DNA from: Phlebiopsis flavidoalba | Taxonomy: Eukaryota; Basidiomycota; Agaricomycetes; Polyporales; Phanerochaetaceae | Length of the DNA: 31,291 nucleotides | Reading direction: 5' to 3' | Assembly: GCA_035772785.1 (NCBI GenBank) | Contig: JAOCPU010000107.1 | Coordinates: forward strand, 1-31,291 | Shown here: piece after piece, positions 1 through 10,815 of the stretch | How the letters are laid out: the number at the start of each line of letters is the position of its first letter | Position numbering within the stretch: the stretch's first letter is position 1 | Translations under genes and position numbers: made by a program | The notes under the pieces: model-generated | The model's input: only the letters and a program-made list of their open reading frames with translations | Databases searched by the model: none | Told to the model about the DNA's origin: nothing

Positions 1-1160
1 TCAGGGAAAATTCTGTCAATAATTATTGTTAGTCGATTATTTGGCTGTTTTCCTATCTGTTTCCTATGTTTCCTGCCTGTTATCTGATTACTGCCTTTTA
101 TCTAATTACTGTTCTGTTATCTAGTTTCCTCTCATTAGTGCTCTGTTTGCCTGTTAATGATCTGTTATCAACCGGTTATCTGTGTTTTTGTCTATTATTT
201 GGCCATTCAAGGATTACTGGTATTATCAGTGCATTTTCATATTCTTTGCATGTTATTGCTAAGTTATTTGGGTTTCCAGCTGTTATTTCATTTGGGCAAA
301 GTCTAATAGGGTAGAATTTGTCTAATGACAGGCTAATACCTATGTTAGTGTGTTTTCTCAAAGTTCATTGTTTATGTACTGTACTAATTTGACCTGAATA
401 GATGTCACATGTTACAAGGGGCCAAAAACTGTTGTTTCTCACCCCTTGTCACATGTCACAGACTTCGCCGCTGCTGTGTGATATGTTGTTTCACGCAGCG
501 CTCATAGCTCGGAATTTTCCACATCTGTGAGGAGGTAGCACCTGTTGGGAGTCACCTGGTATCATACGTCATCAGATCCACCTCTGCTGTCGCTGGTGCA
601 TTTGTAAGTGTCACACCTCACATCCGCCGCCAATCAGGTCGGATTAGTACTGTATACTCTAAATACTTACTACATAATATATAGTATATGAAACTCTAAC
701 CTATTGTATTTCAACACATATCATATATCACAAATGTATGTTGCCACTATATGGCCACTTTACTTGTTCGAATAGTCAAATTACAAAATTGCTATGATAT
801 TAATATTCAATATAACTGAAACATAATAATATAGTGTGATAGCTGACTGTAAATAAATATATCAATTTAGACTCTCAGAATACTTATAACTATTGTGTCC
901 ATACTTGATCTACCGAAGTAAAAAATGTAACACCAATATAAAGATAAACCTATTCAAATCAAAATATCTTCAATTTACAAGAGATGTAAACATGTAATGG
1001 TAAGTAGGTCTATTTTGATTTTTGCGCATTTTTGACTAATTTATAATGACAATATAAACAATAACCATTTACTCAATGATCTGAAATGATGATTTTAAGA
1101 TGAAAAACAATGTAATGTGGTTTGGAAGACCAGGTCATAATCAATGAGCAAATAGAATTA
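1..1160. other. AT-rich stretch without recognisable gene
   Basis: No reading frame here looks like a protein. Positions 60-200 are low-complexity, with imperfect recurrences of CTGTTATCT and TTTCCT. Positions 640-1130 are strongly AT-rich. I see no terminal repeats or transposase remnants. Confidence 0.5.
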
Positions 1161-1162
1161 GT

Positions 1163-1245
1163 ATTCCCAAATAGCTCAGCTAGTTAGTGCATCAGTTTAC
1201 TGAAGCACATGCTGAGGTTGCTAGTTCCAACCTGGCAAAGGGAAG
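1163..1245 (+). repeat. tRNA-derived SINE head or tRNA relic
   Basis: The sequence has an A-box-like block TAGCTCAGCTAGTT at 1172-1185 and a B-box-like block AGTTCCAACCT at 1223-1233, the internal promoter layout of RNA polymerase III tRNA genes. Short complementary ends, TTCCC near 1164 and GGGAA near 1240, could be the remains of an acceptor stem. The anticodon and T arms do not fold well, so a working tRNA is unlikely. A tRNA-derived SINE head or a decayed tRNA fits better. The downstream 1246-1390 would be the SINE body, but its end cannot be placed. Confidence 0.45.
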
Positions 1246-1394
1246 TTATCTGTGATTAGCCCAATGAAGTGTAGGAGCTATATAGGGAGAGTATATATAA
1301 AGATAAGGGTATGGCCTATATTTTTTCGATTTTTCAATGATATTCCAGAAAAATATAATGTTATAATAGATGAATCAGAAAACACCAAAATGCC

Positions 1395-1499
1395 CAGGAA
1401 ACACCCAGAAAACATGAAAACTGCCAAGAAACAGCCAGGAAACAGCAGGAAACAGCTAGGAAACAGCCAGGAAACAGCCAGGAAACAGCCAGAAACTGC
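1395..1499 (+). repeat. 11-bp minisatellite (CAGGAAACAGC)n
   Basis: About eight tandem, slightly varied copies of a CAGGAAACAGC-like unit follow the SINE-like sequence. They produce a low-complexity reading frame that I do not regard as a gene. Confidence 0.75.
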
Positions 1500-1943
1500 A
1501 TAACAAAGTGGACAATTGTTTCTTTTCATTACTTAGTTAATTCCATTTCCTGGGAGTTCATTGGTTTAAAAACAGTAATTATTGGCTGGATTTTCCCTGA
1601 TGATGCTCGGTGCCGAAAGACGTCGTTTTGGCGAAGGCCGAAGTGGAGATGGACGAAGGGTTGGCAGCCGTGTGGTGCGGCGGCCAAGAGACGGAGCCAC
1701 CAGTGGGGGACGGTGGGCGAGACATTGTGTGTGACGGATGTGCGTGGGAGCAGGTTGCGAGTGGGGGAACGACGTGTCGGTCAGAGCCACTCGGGGCTCA
1801 TAACCTATTTGCGTCACTGATATGAGTGAGGCGCAGGGTCCGAGACTCTCGTCTGGGACTGGCAGAGCAGCAAAAAGCTAACTCTGTGGCCTGTAGGACG
1901 CAGTGGTAACGCGTGGTCTGACGACGTAGTCGTAAGGCCCAAT

Positions 1944-2111
1944 CTAGCACACAACGGAAGTAAGTGTCTATGCTCGAGGGAACGAGAGCGATATATTGAA
2001 TACCTAGCACACAACGGAAGTAAGTGCTAGGAGACCGTAAGCATACATGCATACTACAAGTGTAAAGGCGGAACTTACTCTATGCTCGAGGGAACGAGAG
2101 CGATAGAGTAA
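1944..2111. repeat. Interleaved direct repeats with a cruciform
   Basis: A 23-bp sequence starting CTAGCACACAACGG occurs at 1944-1966 and 2004-2026. A 26-bp sequence starting CTATGCTCGAGGG occurs at 1968-1993 and 2080-2105. The second copy of the latter lies inside a hairpin whose outer 9-bp arms, TTACTCTAT (2075-2083) and ATAGAGTAA (2103-2111), pair perfectly. This could be part of an old LTR or MITE, but no element family is recognisable. Confidence 0.6.
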
Positions 2112-2370
2112 GGGAAGCGGAATTGATCCCTATATACTGGAGCCGTGCGCACAGACCAGGCTTACATAACGTGGGAAAGTAAACACGCGAACGGGGGTCG
2201 AGTCCATGTGAGCAGGCAAACAAACTACGTACTAAGTCCGCACAAGTGATAAGCGACCATAAGAGACATACAAAGAGATGAAGAGGAAAACATAGAGTGC
2301 CAGGCAGCGAGCCATAACTTCAACATCGAATGCGTCAGAGAAATCGCTTCAGAAAAAAACGGGCGACGCC

Positions 2371-2546
2371 CGTAGTGTGAGTGCTCACCTAACCCGTCGA
2401 CTCGGTACCCCACTCCGGCGTGCGAGAACGCGGGTGTGTCGGCTGTGCCCATGCTGACGAGACCAGCTAGAGTAAGCAAAGTGCGAAGACTCAGTGACTG
2501 GCATTAACGACGACGAAAGCCCAGAGAGGGCGTGCGCCGTTGGTGC
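2371..2546 (+). repeat. Host repeat, copy 1, left part (split by hAT)
   Basis: This segment begins with the palindrome GTGAGTGCTCAC and matches 7381-7550 in order: GTGAGTGCTCACCT, CCCCGTCGACTCG-like, TTGACGACGACGA-like, GTGCGCC, then TTGGTGC. The copy continues after the transposon at 7266-7310. It is diverged, and neither copy shows a convincing gene. Confidence 0.65.
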
Positions 2547-2556
2547 TAGTGTTGCC

Positions 2557-2715
2557 ACGGTCCTGGTTCGGTCCGGTTCTTCTGACCTTATTCTGAGGAC
2601 CAGGACCAGGACCAACAAGTCAAGGACCGAACCGTGACCGAACCAGAACCAGACCAAGACGAACCGGTCCCGCTGGTTCAGTTCTGGTTACCGGTCACAG
2701 TTCGAACCGGTTCGC
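2557..2715. repeat. hAT left subterminal repeats
   Basis: Many copies in both orientations of GGTTCGGTCC / GGACCGAACC and shorter GGACCA or CCGGTTC variants are packed next to the terminal repeat. In hAT elements such subterminal arrays bind transposase. That role is inferred from the family. Confidence 0.75.
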
Positions 2716-2889
2716 CTTTGTATTTTTTTAGTCATCGAGTTTTGATCAATTCATTATTTTAACGATTTTACATGATTTATTGAGAGCTGTGGGACAAGAA
2801 ACAGAGAAAAGAAACACAAAAAAGGAATGGCATAATAAAATCTACAAAGGAAACAAGGTGAACCGTAAACAAAACACTATTAGTACTGT

Positions 2890-5800
2890 CTACCAAGGCT
2901 CGTCGTCCCACTGAGAGAGCTCAGCAGCGTGACGAGCAGCCCTCCTCTGCAGTGCAGATCAAACCTGTGCGGTAGCCGTCCTTCAAAAGCTGAAGAGCTT
3001 CGAAGGTAGCCGGCTTGAGACGGTTACGGCGGGAGGTTCCTGTCCTACCGCCGCTTGAGAAGGCGCGCTCAGAGGCGACGGCTGAGCCCTGGATAGCCAG
3101 GTAGTCTCTCGCCATGAGGGACAGGACTGGGGAATTCAGTTGCGTGTTGCTATTGAAGGGAAGTCGTCATCAGCGTGAATCAGAGACGAAAGGAAACAAA
3201 GACATAACCCCCACCAAGCCACCGGGTCGATGTTCTCGTCTGCAAGCGGTGCATTGAAATATCGATCAATCTCAGCGTAGGGGTCGTACGCCTGGCGGTC
3301 CGATGCGATACGGCTGCTGAGGGCCTTGCGCATCCAAGACGAAGCGTAGCCCTTTGAAGATCCAGGGGCAGGGCTGGCTTGGACGGAGGAAGAGGATGGC
3401 TGGGTAGAAGCCGACGTTGACTGCACCAATGGCGTGACGGTAGCAGCCTTTGTAGCATAGGTTGAGAACTGCGTAGAAGGTGTAAGGCTAGAACAAAGAG
3501 AATAAGAAATGAAGACATGCCTTCGCTCGAAAATCGGACATGCCACGTTGATAGTATTCGTCGTCCCAGTTCTCTTTGGCATACGCGTTCTTGAAGCGTG
3601 GATCGAGTGCTTAAATCAAAGAAGTGAGAAGAGATTGACCAGAGTCAAAGGTTAACACTTACCAAGGGAAATGAAAGTACATGTCGCTCTGGTCGAGGTG
3701 ACGATAGTACTTCTTGAGTTTCTTGAGGCCAGCCTCAAGGCCATGCTTCACAGGAGCAAAGCGCGCCACTTTCGCCATGGTCTCCCATCGGTCTTGCACG
3801 CACTCTAGAATTGGGATGGCACGCCAGACCGTGGGTGACGTCTCAGACGAAAAACACGTTTGTGCGTGGCGTAGCTCCTGTGAGTTTCGGCAAGAATGTC
3901 AGCAATGGTAAGAGCGTTATCGAAAAGGAGGTGCGCACCTTTAGAACCTCACACATGAGGTCAAGCAGTTCCCACTCAGCCTTCTCAAGCGAGAAGGCTG
4001 CGTAGGTTTTGCCTTTCGTGAGGTCAGGTACACGGTCGCTGTGATCTGCCAAGCGGCAGAACTTGTTCACAGCCTATATTGTACAATGTCGCATGTGAGA
4101 GAAGGCATGTATATGCAGGAAAGAAGTTCACGCACCGGCTTGGTATCTAGAACGCGTTGAATGAGGTCATGCATGGACCCCATCATCGCGTGCGAACCCA
4201 CTTGATGAGTTGGAGCGGAGTGATGCCCTCCTCAACGCACACGGTAGCAAAGTACTCGCGTGCCTGAGGAGATGCGCGAACCTGCAGACACAATGGTGAG
4301 CATTGATTGAGTTCTTTAGAGAGGGCAAAACATACCTGGGTTGATAAGGCCAAGAACCTTACTCAGTACATCACCAGCCTCAAAATCAGTGTCCTCGTCG
4401 TCTGGGGTCTATCCACCTCAACCTCGTCATCCAGCCAGTTGAGCTCGTCGTCCTCCTTCGTCTGCATCCTCAACGGATGTACGCTTGCTGCGCCCCCTGA
4501 GGGAGATGGAGACACCGTTTCGATAAAGGCCTTTGCCGCCAGATGGAGGACGTGCTCCATACAGCGGGCCGCGACGCTGTTTTGCTTGCCATCCTGCGGC
4601 CCTCTGGGTCGTCTAAAAGACGCCTCCAAGGCTCGCATGCATGCGTCGTTGGTCGTTGCATTGTCGGAAGTCGCCCACCCAATCTATTAGAGTTATAAGA
4701 TAAGCGAACTCCTACACATCGAAAGACAGTGCGCACCTTGTCACGAAGATTATATCGGTCAATAATACGAATGATTATATTAGCGGTGTTTGCTCCACTG
4801 TGGTTACCGTCAATCTTGGTAAAGCCGAGGACCTTTGCTTCGAGAGACCACTCGTTCGGCTTATCTGCTGGAGATTTGATATAATGAGAGGAGACCGTAA
4901 GATACGGGTCTCCAGCGTCAGAAGTCCAAGCATCGAAGGTGATCGATACTTGGCCGGGAATGTCCTACGGAGATCTGAGTAATCGGTATAATGCACAAAG
5001 AGATAATCACTCACATTTGAACTCCAGCGTGAGGCGATCGCGTACGACCTCAGCTTTCTCAAGGATAGTAGAGGTAATTTTCGTGCGGCTGGGAATCTCC
5101 CCGTCCGTTTGTGGACTGTCGCGCAAACTGAATGAGACGACGGAATGGCCCCGTCTCAACAATTCGAATGGCCTGATAGAATAGTACTAAGTCGTCAGTT
5201 GGTGTGGCAGAAACAAGAGAGGAACACTTACGGTATCGCCCACGGTTATCAATTCAACAATGTGGTCAAGCAAACCTTTGCTTGTGAATGGTGTGGCAAG
5301 GCTGGTTTGAGAAAACCGTTCAGTGTTCTCTCTGGCCGTCAGTGGCATTATCGTTCGGTGTGCCTGTGGATGAACCTTCTGGTATTGCGCGAGGATGAGG
5401 GTCCACTTCGTTATCGCGGCACTTCTGGAGATAGATTTCTCCATGTGTTGTCCAGTAAAGTAACGACGGATGTGCGAACGTAATGTGGAGCCGCCACACC
5501 CGTAAACCAGGCAGTCTCCTTGCGCTTACTGATCATGCGATTAGTATCATTGCGATGGTTGCAACAATGATCAAAGGTGTACCGACAGATCGAGCACCAG
5601 TGCCCCTTTTCTTGTACACCATTGACGGTGCGTTCTTCTGGCTTGAACACCCCCACGGATGTCTCGTGTTGCGTCCGTCTTGCGTCGTTTGGGCCCAGGC
5701 TGGGAAAAAACAAAGGTCAGAACTGTCAGATTTCATCATAGTTTATCACGCACCTGGCATTCGCTGTCAGCCTCTGCTCGCATCTTTTGGTAGGCGGCCT

Positions 5801-6434
5801 CTTCATCTTCCTCGTCCTCATCCTTGTCCTCCTGCTCATCCTCGCCTCCACTGCCGCCCTCATCCTCTTCTGAGCTATCACTCAATACCACTGCCCTGCG
5901 CTTACCCTTTCCCTTTGTTGGCGGTGGTTCTGTGCCCTGGGCCTCGTCAGGTCGGTGTCACCCTTGTCTGAGTCGGTGGAGATCTCATCAGCCTTGCGTT
6001 TGGATCCACAGCTCGAGTCCGGTGCAGAGGACGAAATCTGCTAGTCATTAGTGAGTACAAAGACGTTGACACACGACAACTTACTGTACTAGACGAGCCA
6101 GCGCTGACTACCGAGGCACGGGACTTAGGGAGGGATTTGGCAGCCGAATTGGACAAGGGATCATCCCCACGGGCTTTCCACGTCGACTTGCGCTTACGAG
6201 AGCTTGCAGCACGTCGAGATCCTGCGATTTTCGTGATGGGCTTGGGCTTGAATTTAGCTGCTCAACGAAGGTAAATCTCGCTGTATATTGAGAAAACAGG
6301 GTGGACTTACGCTTTGTTGAGGGGCCAGCATTGAGAGCGGGGCCTTTGGACTCGTCTTCAGAGTGCTGCCACTCGATTTCCGACGCGTCCTTCAGCTTGC
6401 CGTCAGGGCCAAGCGCACAGTTCTCCTCAGACAT
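2890..6434 (-). pseudogene. hAT transposase gene (intron-containing, frame-disrupted)
   Basis: The gene encodes a nuclear cut-and-paste transposase with an RNase H-like fold. A plausible ATG is at 6434, followed by a charged, Ser/Lys-rich N-terminus. Introns with GTAAGT-like donors are seen at about 6310-6258 and near 6080, 5755, 5230 and 5030. A BED-type zinc finger lies near 5480-5610 (HWCSIC, then a LRSHIRR segment in another frame). The first catalytic Asp is in FDAWTSDAG near 4935 and the second in WATSDNATTNDA near 4670. The VRTRW block near 4180 is followed by a stop and shift. The C-terminal dimerisation domain is at 3150-2960 (ARDYLAIQGSAVASERAFSS). The best terminus, ending DDEPW, is reached at 2890 only after another shift. 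Frame breaks in the finger, the RTRW block and the C-terminus argue against function. Exon borders are approximate; the family call is secure. Confidence 0.85.
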
Positions 6435-7082
6435 GATGACGAGAAGCGGAGGGGCTCGGAAGACGATATGAGTGAGGAGGGGGTGTGGAGATTGTCTAGG
6501 TGAGGGCTCAGCGTGGTTTTTCGCAGCCTTATATACAGCTGTCGAATATTCGGTTAATTTTCGCCAAATTCTGAACGCGTTGTACACACCAGTCAAGATT
6601 CACGGTCAAGTCCGACTTGAGCTCCTTTGTTGGACAACGAAATGCCCCTCAAAGCTCAAGGCCCCCGCATTGGAGACCATGTTGACGTTTGTCAAGTGCT
6701 GAGCGTTTGTCAACAGCGAGAGCCGACTTGGGCCTTGAAGGCCAAAGCTCGTTGGAAGCCGGCGCAACGTTGTAGTTGGCATGAGCTGTCAAGACAAGCT
6801 GTTTGAGACAATAAGTCAATGAGACGCAACGAAAATCTGGCTGGCATACCTGTGGGGCCAACGACGAGCTTGGAGAACCGTTTTGTGAAGGGAGGTGCTG
6901 TGCGGGCATTTGGGCGCCTGATGTCTACCCAAAAAGGCAGGTGTTGTTGTTGGCAGGCGAGTCGGCCTTCTATTAGCGGCTTCCGCCAGGTCTTGAGGTC
7001 ACACAAAGCAACGCCGGGTCTGGAAAGGCTTTTGGACAATCAACTACCTTTGTCAAGAGTATTTTAGACTAATTACATGCTA
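6435..7082. other. Noncoding 5' region of the hAT element
   Basis: This lies between the transposase start and the right subterminal repeats. It should contain the promoter of the minus-strand gene, and a TATATA sequence is present near 6530. Open frames on either strand do not resemble proteins. Confidence 0.5.
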
Positions 7083-7255
7083 TGGTTCGGACCGGTTCCA
7101 ACCAGTTCGAACCGGTCCCCCCGTAATCATGCCTTTGGCAGAACCAAGGACCGAACCGGCGCATAGATGAACGACCCGGACCAGAACCAAGGACCGAACC
7201 ACTGGTCCAGTTCAGTGGTCCATGGTCTTCGAACCACGGTTCGGGACCGAACCGC
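7083..7255. repeat. hAT right subterminal repeats
   Basis: Repeated GGACCGAACC, GGTTCGGACC and GAACCGGT blocks mirror the left end in density and orientation and lead directly into the right terminal repeat. Confidence 0.75.
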
Positions 7256-7273
7256 GGCAACACTAGTTGGTGC

Positions 7274-8018
7274 GCAGCCCGTCCCCCTGTAACGTGGCGA
7301 TTTGGCCCGTTTAGGTGGGAGGCTTTGGTGCGCGAGACGGGCGCGAGACCTCACGAATACGTCAGAAAAGACGAGTAACGCGCAGCGTGTGAGTGCTCAC
7401 CTGCTCGGGCTACCCCGTCGACTCGAGGTGGCGGCATGCACTGAGAAAGCTGGGCGGTGTTGACGAGACTGCATGGGGCTGGCGCAAGGCTTTGACGGTC
7501 GGCCTTGACGATGACGAGAGGGCGGTGAGTGAGACGTGCGCCATTGGTGCGCGGCCCACCCGTTCCTGTGGCGTGGCGGTTTGGAACGTCGCGTACGCGC
7601 GACGGCGCGCACAACGCGGTTTCGTAACTTCGGTCTTATACGCAGGACGCCGTTTGAGGACGTCTGAGACGTCCGCGGCAAGTCTTCAAGGTCAGAGCCA
7701 AAGCCCTGTGCCCAAATGGTGAGTCGGCATGGGAGAGTGAGTGCAAGAGAAAGAGACCCACCTGAGGGCGCTGCCACCGCACTGAGCGCGATGTCTCGTT
7801 GAGACGTGACCAGACATTAAGCGTTGGCGACGGCAGTGCGCTGGTCGCCGCCGTCATTGTGTGCGTCGGCTCTTGCTAGAAGTGCAAGGATGCGCAAGCA
7901 GTCTCTGCTCGCATGTTTTAATCTGTCTCGTGTGCAGTGTCTGGCGCTCACATGTGCACATTGGGCCCTGCAATGGCTAGATATGAACCTGTGCGCCACA
8001 AAAGAAGTCACTGGCCGC
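7274..8018. other. Host DNA with second repeat copy; no recognised gene
   Basis: The first 40 bp complete repeat copy 1. The second copy runs from about 7381 to 7585 and contains ATTGGTGC at 7543-7550, where the hAT duplication would fall, so it represents the unoccupied site. Short frames on both strands at 7390-8010 show no domain I know. A small host gene cannot be excluded. Confidence 0.5.
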
Positions 8019-8147
8019 TGTCACGAGTTGCTAAAAGAACAGCGCTCAAACGGTTAGGGGCGTCTCATATCGAGCGCGGTTGTGCCATGAACAACGCTTA
8101 ATTCCCCAAAGACAATATTCGAATTCCTTGTAGTATTAGTCAGACTG

Positions 8148-8229
8148 GTCACGTGACATGGAAGGTGCTGGAAGGTTCGAGAACTATGACGTCATCGAGC
8201 ACGTGATTCATCAGTCAGCGGATGACTCA
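8148..8229 (+). promoter_or_regulatory. LTR cluster of stress-type transcription factor motifs
   Basis: The cluster holds the palindrome GTCACGTGAC with a CACGTG E-box (8150-8155), a perfect three-unit heat-shock element GAAGGTTCGAGAA (8171-8183), a full CRE/ATF site TGACGTCA (8187-8194), a second CACGTG (8200-8205) and an AP-1/Gcn4-type TGACTCA (8223-8229). The same core motifs occur in the 3' LTR, with the HSE at 16922-16934 and the CRE at 16938-16945. The motifs are seen directly. Stress-responsive transcription is inferred from their consensus. Confidence 0.55.
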
Positions 8230-8285
8230 GCCTCGGACATGCTTCGTCAGCCTCGGCTGTGCATTTGAAATGGACTCTGTAGTAG

Positions 8286-8291
8286 TATAAG
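8286..8291 (+). promoter_or_regulatory. Candidate TATA element of the LTR promoter
   Basis: TATAAG lies about 90 bp downstream of the heat-shock and CRE motifs and is conserved at 17061-17066 in the 3' LTR. The position suits a U3 promoter. No transcription start is known. Confidence 0.4.
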
Positions 8292-8650
8292 TACTGGCAG
8301 CACTCTACCTGGGGACCTCAGTTTCGACCTCTTGGTCCTCAGGTAAGAGTCCCTCACAGTGTAGTAGATATAAACCAATATTGACTTGGTCCTCAGCTTA
8401 CAACAGTTCGCTGTCGCCGTCGGCGTCGTCGCTCGCACTCACACACACACTCGCACTCGCCCTAGCCCCCTCGTCCCATTGATAGTTTGTTAAGACTGTC
8501 ACTAGCTGCTATCGTCCTCGCATACAAGCTTGGGCCTTAGTTGTGACATTAGGTCGAAACTCACGATCAACGACCGGGCTTCGGCACTCAACCCTCCACC
8601 ATCTACCTACCCCCTGAGACTCTTATCGAACGCGCGCCCGTTAGTTATTA

Positions 8651-10807
8651 GCGCCAAGGCACGCTAGCCATCAGCCTGGTGGCGCTTTTGATGGTATCTC
8701 AACCTAATTATAGATCTAGGGATTCTGTGCCTGCCCTGCTTCCATCAAAATTGATGGAACCTGCTCAGGGCATTATATTCCGCTTTTCCTGCCCATTTCT
8801 GCTGCTATTCCTGCCCTCCCCTTTCGTTCCCCTCCATTCTTGTGTGTAGGTTACATAGATATACATCTGTGCAGCTCAGATCTCGATTCTCAAGAGGTTC
8901 CATGATGTGCAGGGCTCACAGGAATATAAATACCATTATAATTAATAAAAAAGCGGTCAAATGGCACATTGGGGGGTATACCCTGGGGGAATGGGGGCTC
9001 AGGAATGGGCGGTATGCTTTCCAATATATAGGTATACATTGAGGCAATACAGAAATGAAGTTTGGAAGCTATCCAAGCATATGGGAACAATAGGGATATA
9101 TATTATTCTGGGGAAAGCGGAAAAATAATATTTGGGCAGGTTCCCTTGGGGGTATTATTGGTCTGGTGGTTGCTGTAACTATCTAGGAATATCTATAGGG
9201 CATTGGGATAGTGTACATACAACGCTGGAACACCAGGGGAGCAATACAGCACATGCTACACCCTGATATATACCCCAAAATAGGGGTACCCAGCATAAAA
9301 GCGAAAATGCGCATTTGCCCCTGGGCTCTACAGCGGTGGGATACCCTCTGGCTGTTGTATATATACTCTATATATGTAGGGGCATGTGTGGAATTAGTTA
9401 TAGAGCCTTAGAACAACTTCCCCAGGTGCTGTAGCCCTTAAACCCAAATAAAAGCGTCATTTAGGGTTTAAAAAAGCGAAAACAGGTGCACCTATTCACA
9501 CACAGGGCAGTATAATTCTATTCCAGCTGTAGAACACATCCTACATACCTTCCACACATGCTACAATTTAGTTTACATCAATCCCCCAAGTGGGTGGAAA
9601 GATGTGCTAGTGTTACAACAGAATGCATGGGTTAACATGAATCTCTGTACAATTACACAACTTCCTGTCTGTTTCTATGCTCTGGCAGCCTGTACATGTC
9701 CCCTCCTTTCGCAGATTTGTATATAAGGGTTTTCAATGGTGTAGAATACGATGGAGATATCAGCTAAGCTTCATTTGTACTGTAATACTATGATTTGGGC
9801 TTAACCCTAAAATCCGAAAATAAGCGCCAGGATAATCGACCAAGATCTGGGTAATTGCACTGGCTACAGCCATCCCCTTGCTTCCACAATTTATCTGCAT
9901 GTACTAGACACCTATAGAGTACTTTCCATCTGCTCAGAATAGTATATTATTGATCTGGAGGGTATAGGGGAAGTAGCCATCAATTCCGCAAAAATATGTT
10001 GCCAAACATGCATATCATGTTAAATCCCTTTGATCTACATGGTGGAAATACTTTAATATAGTGTATCTACATGGGGGAAATACCCAGAACAATTCCCAAT
10101 CAATAGGAAGCAATGCCCAGACCCCCAGATTTCGAAAAATACCCAGGTAATTCGAAACAATTCCCAGGATAATGGGAATGTGTCAGATGATGTTCCTATG
10201 TTATGGGCATACCTAGGGGACATATAGAAGCTTAAACGAGAAGCAGCAAGGCCAGGGAAATGCAGGGGAACCCAGGGTACCCTATTGAAAATCGCGAAAA
10301 AAGGGAAATAAAATCGAATTATATTGGTAGCACCCCTGGCAGGCCAAATATGGGAATTCTGTTCGGTGGGCATGTTTTTAAAACATACATAGGTACTCAA
10401 ACTACAATACAGCGCCCTAAATAAGCAAGGGGGAAGCTGGGGAGCAACCCCAAATACAGCCCAAAAGCGGAATTGATGGGAAGCGGATTACCATCAATTC
10501 TGAGCCCAATCCGGAAAGTGGCAGCCCCTGGGCCTAGCCCAGGGACCAGCCGCACTTTCCCGCATTCGGGCGCTTATTTTGCGAAAAAAGAGTCGGCTCC
10601 GAAAAATGTATTTTGCGAATAGCTCCTCCAGTTTCTCCCATCAAAACATACAATTCTGTATGTTTTGGAATGCCCCAATGCTGCTCTACATTTCGAAAAA
10701 TGACAAAAAAAATAGTCGGAAAATAGTGCGGATATTCTTCCCAGCGGTTTCATAAGACGGTTTCTAGGATGGCCAGGCTGTTTCATGAATGGCTACATGC
10801 ACTGGTG
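8651..10807. mobile_element. Nested non-autonomous hAT-like element (2157 bp)
   Basis: It is flanked by the exact 8-bp duplication AGTTATTA (8643-8650 and 10808-10815). The left end (GCGCCAAGGCACGCTAGCCAT) and the inverted right end (CACCAGTGCATGTAGCCAT) form an imperfect terminal repeat of about 20 bp. An 8-bp duplication suggests hAT or a related family. The interior is AT-rich and has no convincing coding sequence. An AAGCGGAATTGATGG-type motif recurs near both ends and in the middle, including hairpins at 8740-8759 and 10470-10500. It lies in the retrotransposon 5' leader and so inserted after that element. Confidence 0.75.
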
Positions 10808-10815
10808 AGTTATTA

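Larger units (their letters stand above)
2547..7265 (-). mobile_element. hAT-superfamily DNA transposon with TIRs and 8-bp TSD
   Basis: The element is bounded by TAGTGTTGCC at 2547-2556 and its inverted copy GGCAACACTA at 7256-7265. Both sides are flanked by the 8-bp duplication GTTGGTGC (2539-2546 and 7266-7273). An 8-bp duplication and a T/C-AGTG-type terminus are characteristic of hAT elements. The interior carries a minus-strand transposase gene with a hAT dimerisation domain. The 4719-bp length suits an autonomous hAT element. Dense copies of a GGTTCGGTCC-type motif lie inside both ends. Because the coding sequence is broken, this copy is probably not autonomous now, although its ends look usable in trans. 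Confidence 0.9.
8019..8548 (+). repeat. 5' LTR (530 bp)
   Basis: It begins TGTCAC and ends GTGACA (8543-8548), a perfect 6-bp terminal inverted repeat as expected for an LTR. It matches the 3' LTR from its first base to 8491, with about ten substitutions by eye and a 24-bp indel. A CA-rich stretch lies near 8440-8456. The sequence right after 8548 (TTAGGTCGAAACTC) should hold the primer binding site but matches no tRNA 3' end I can name. Confidence 0.85.

Noticed and set aside
1395..1499. CRISPR-like short repeats
   Set aside because: The units are contiguous with no spacers; it is a minisatellite in eukaryotic-type DNA.
5483..5971. 162-codon plus-strand frame
   Set aside because: It is antisense to transposase exons containing the zinc finger; its composition reflects the opposite strand.
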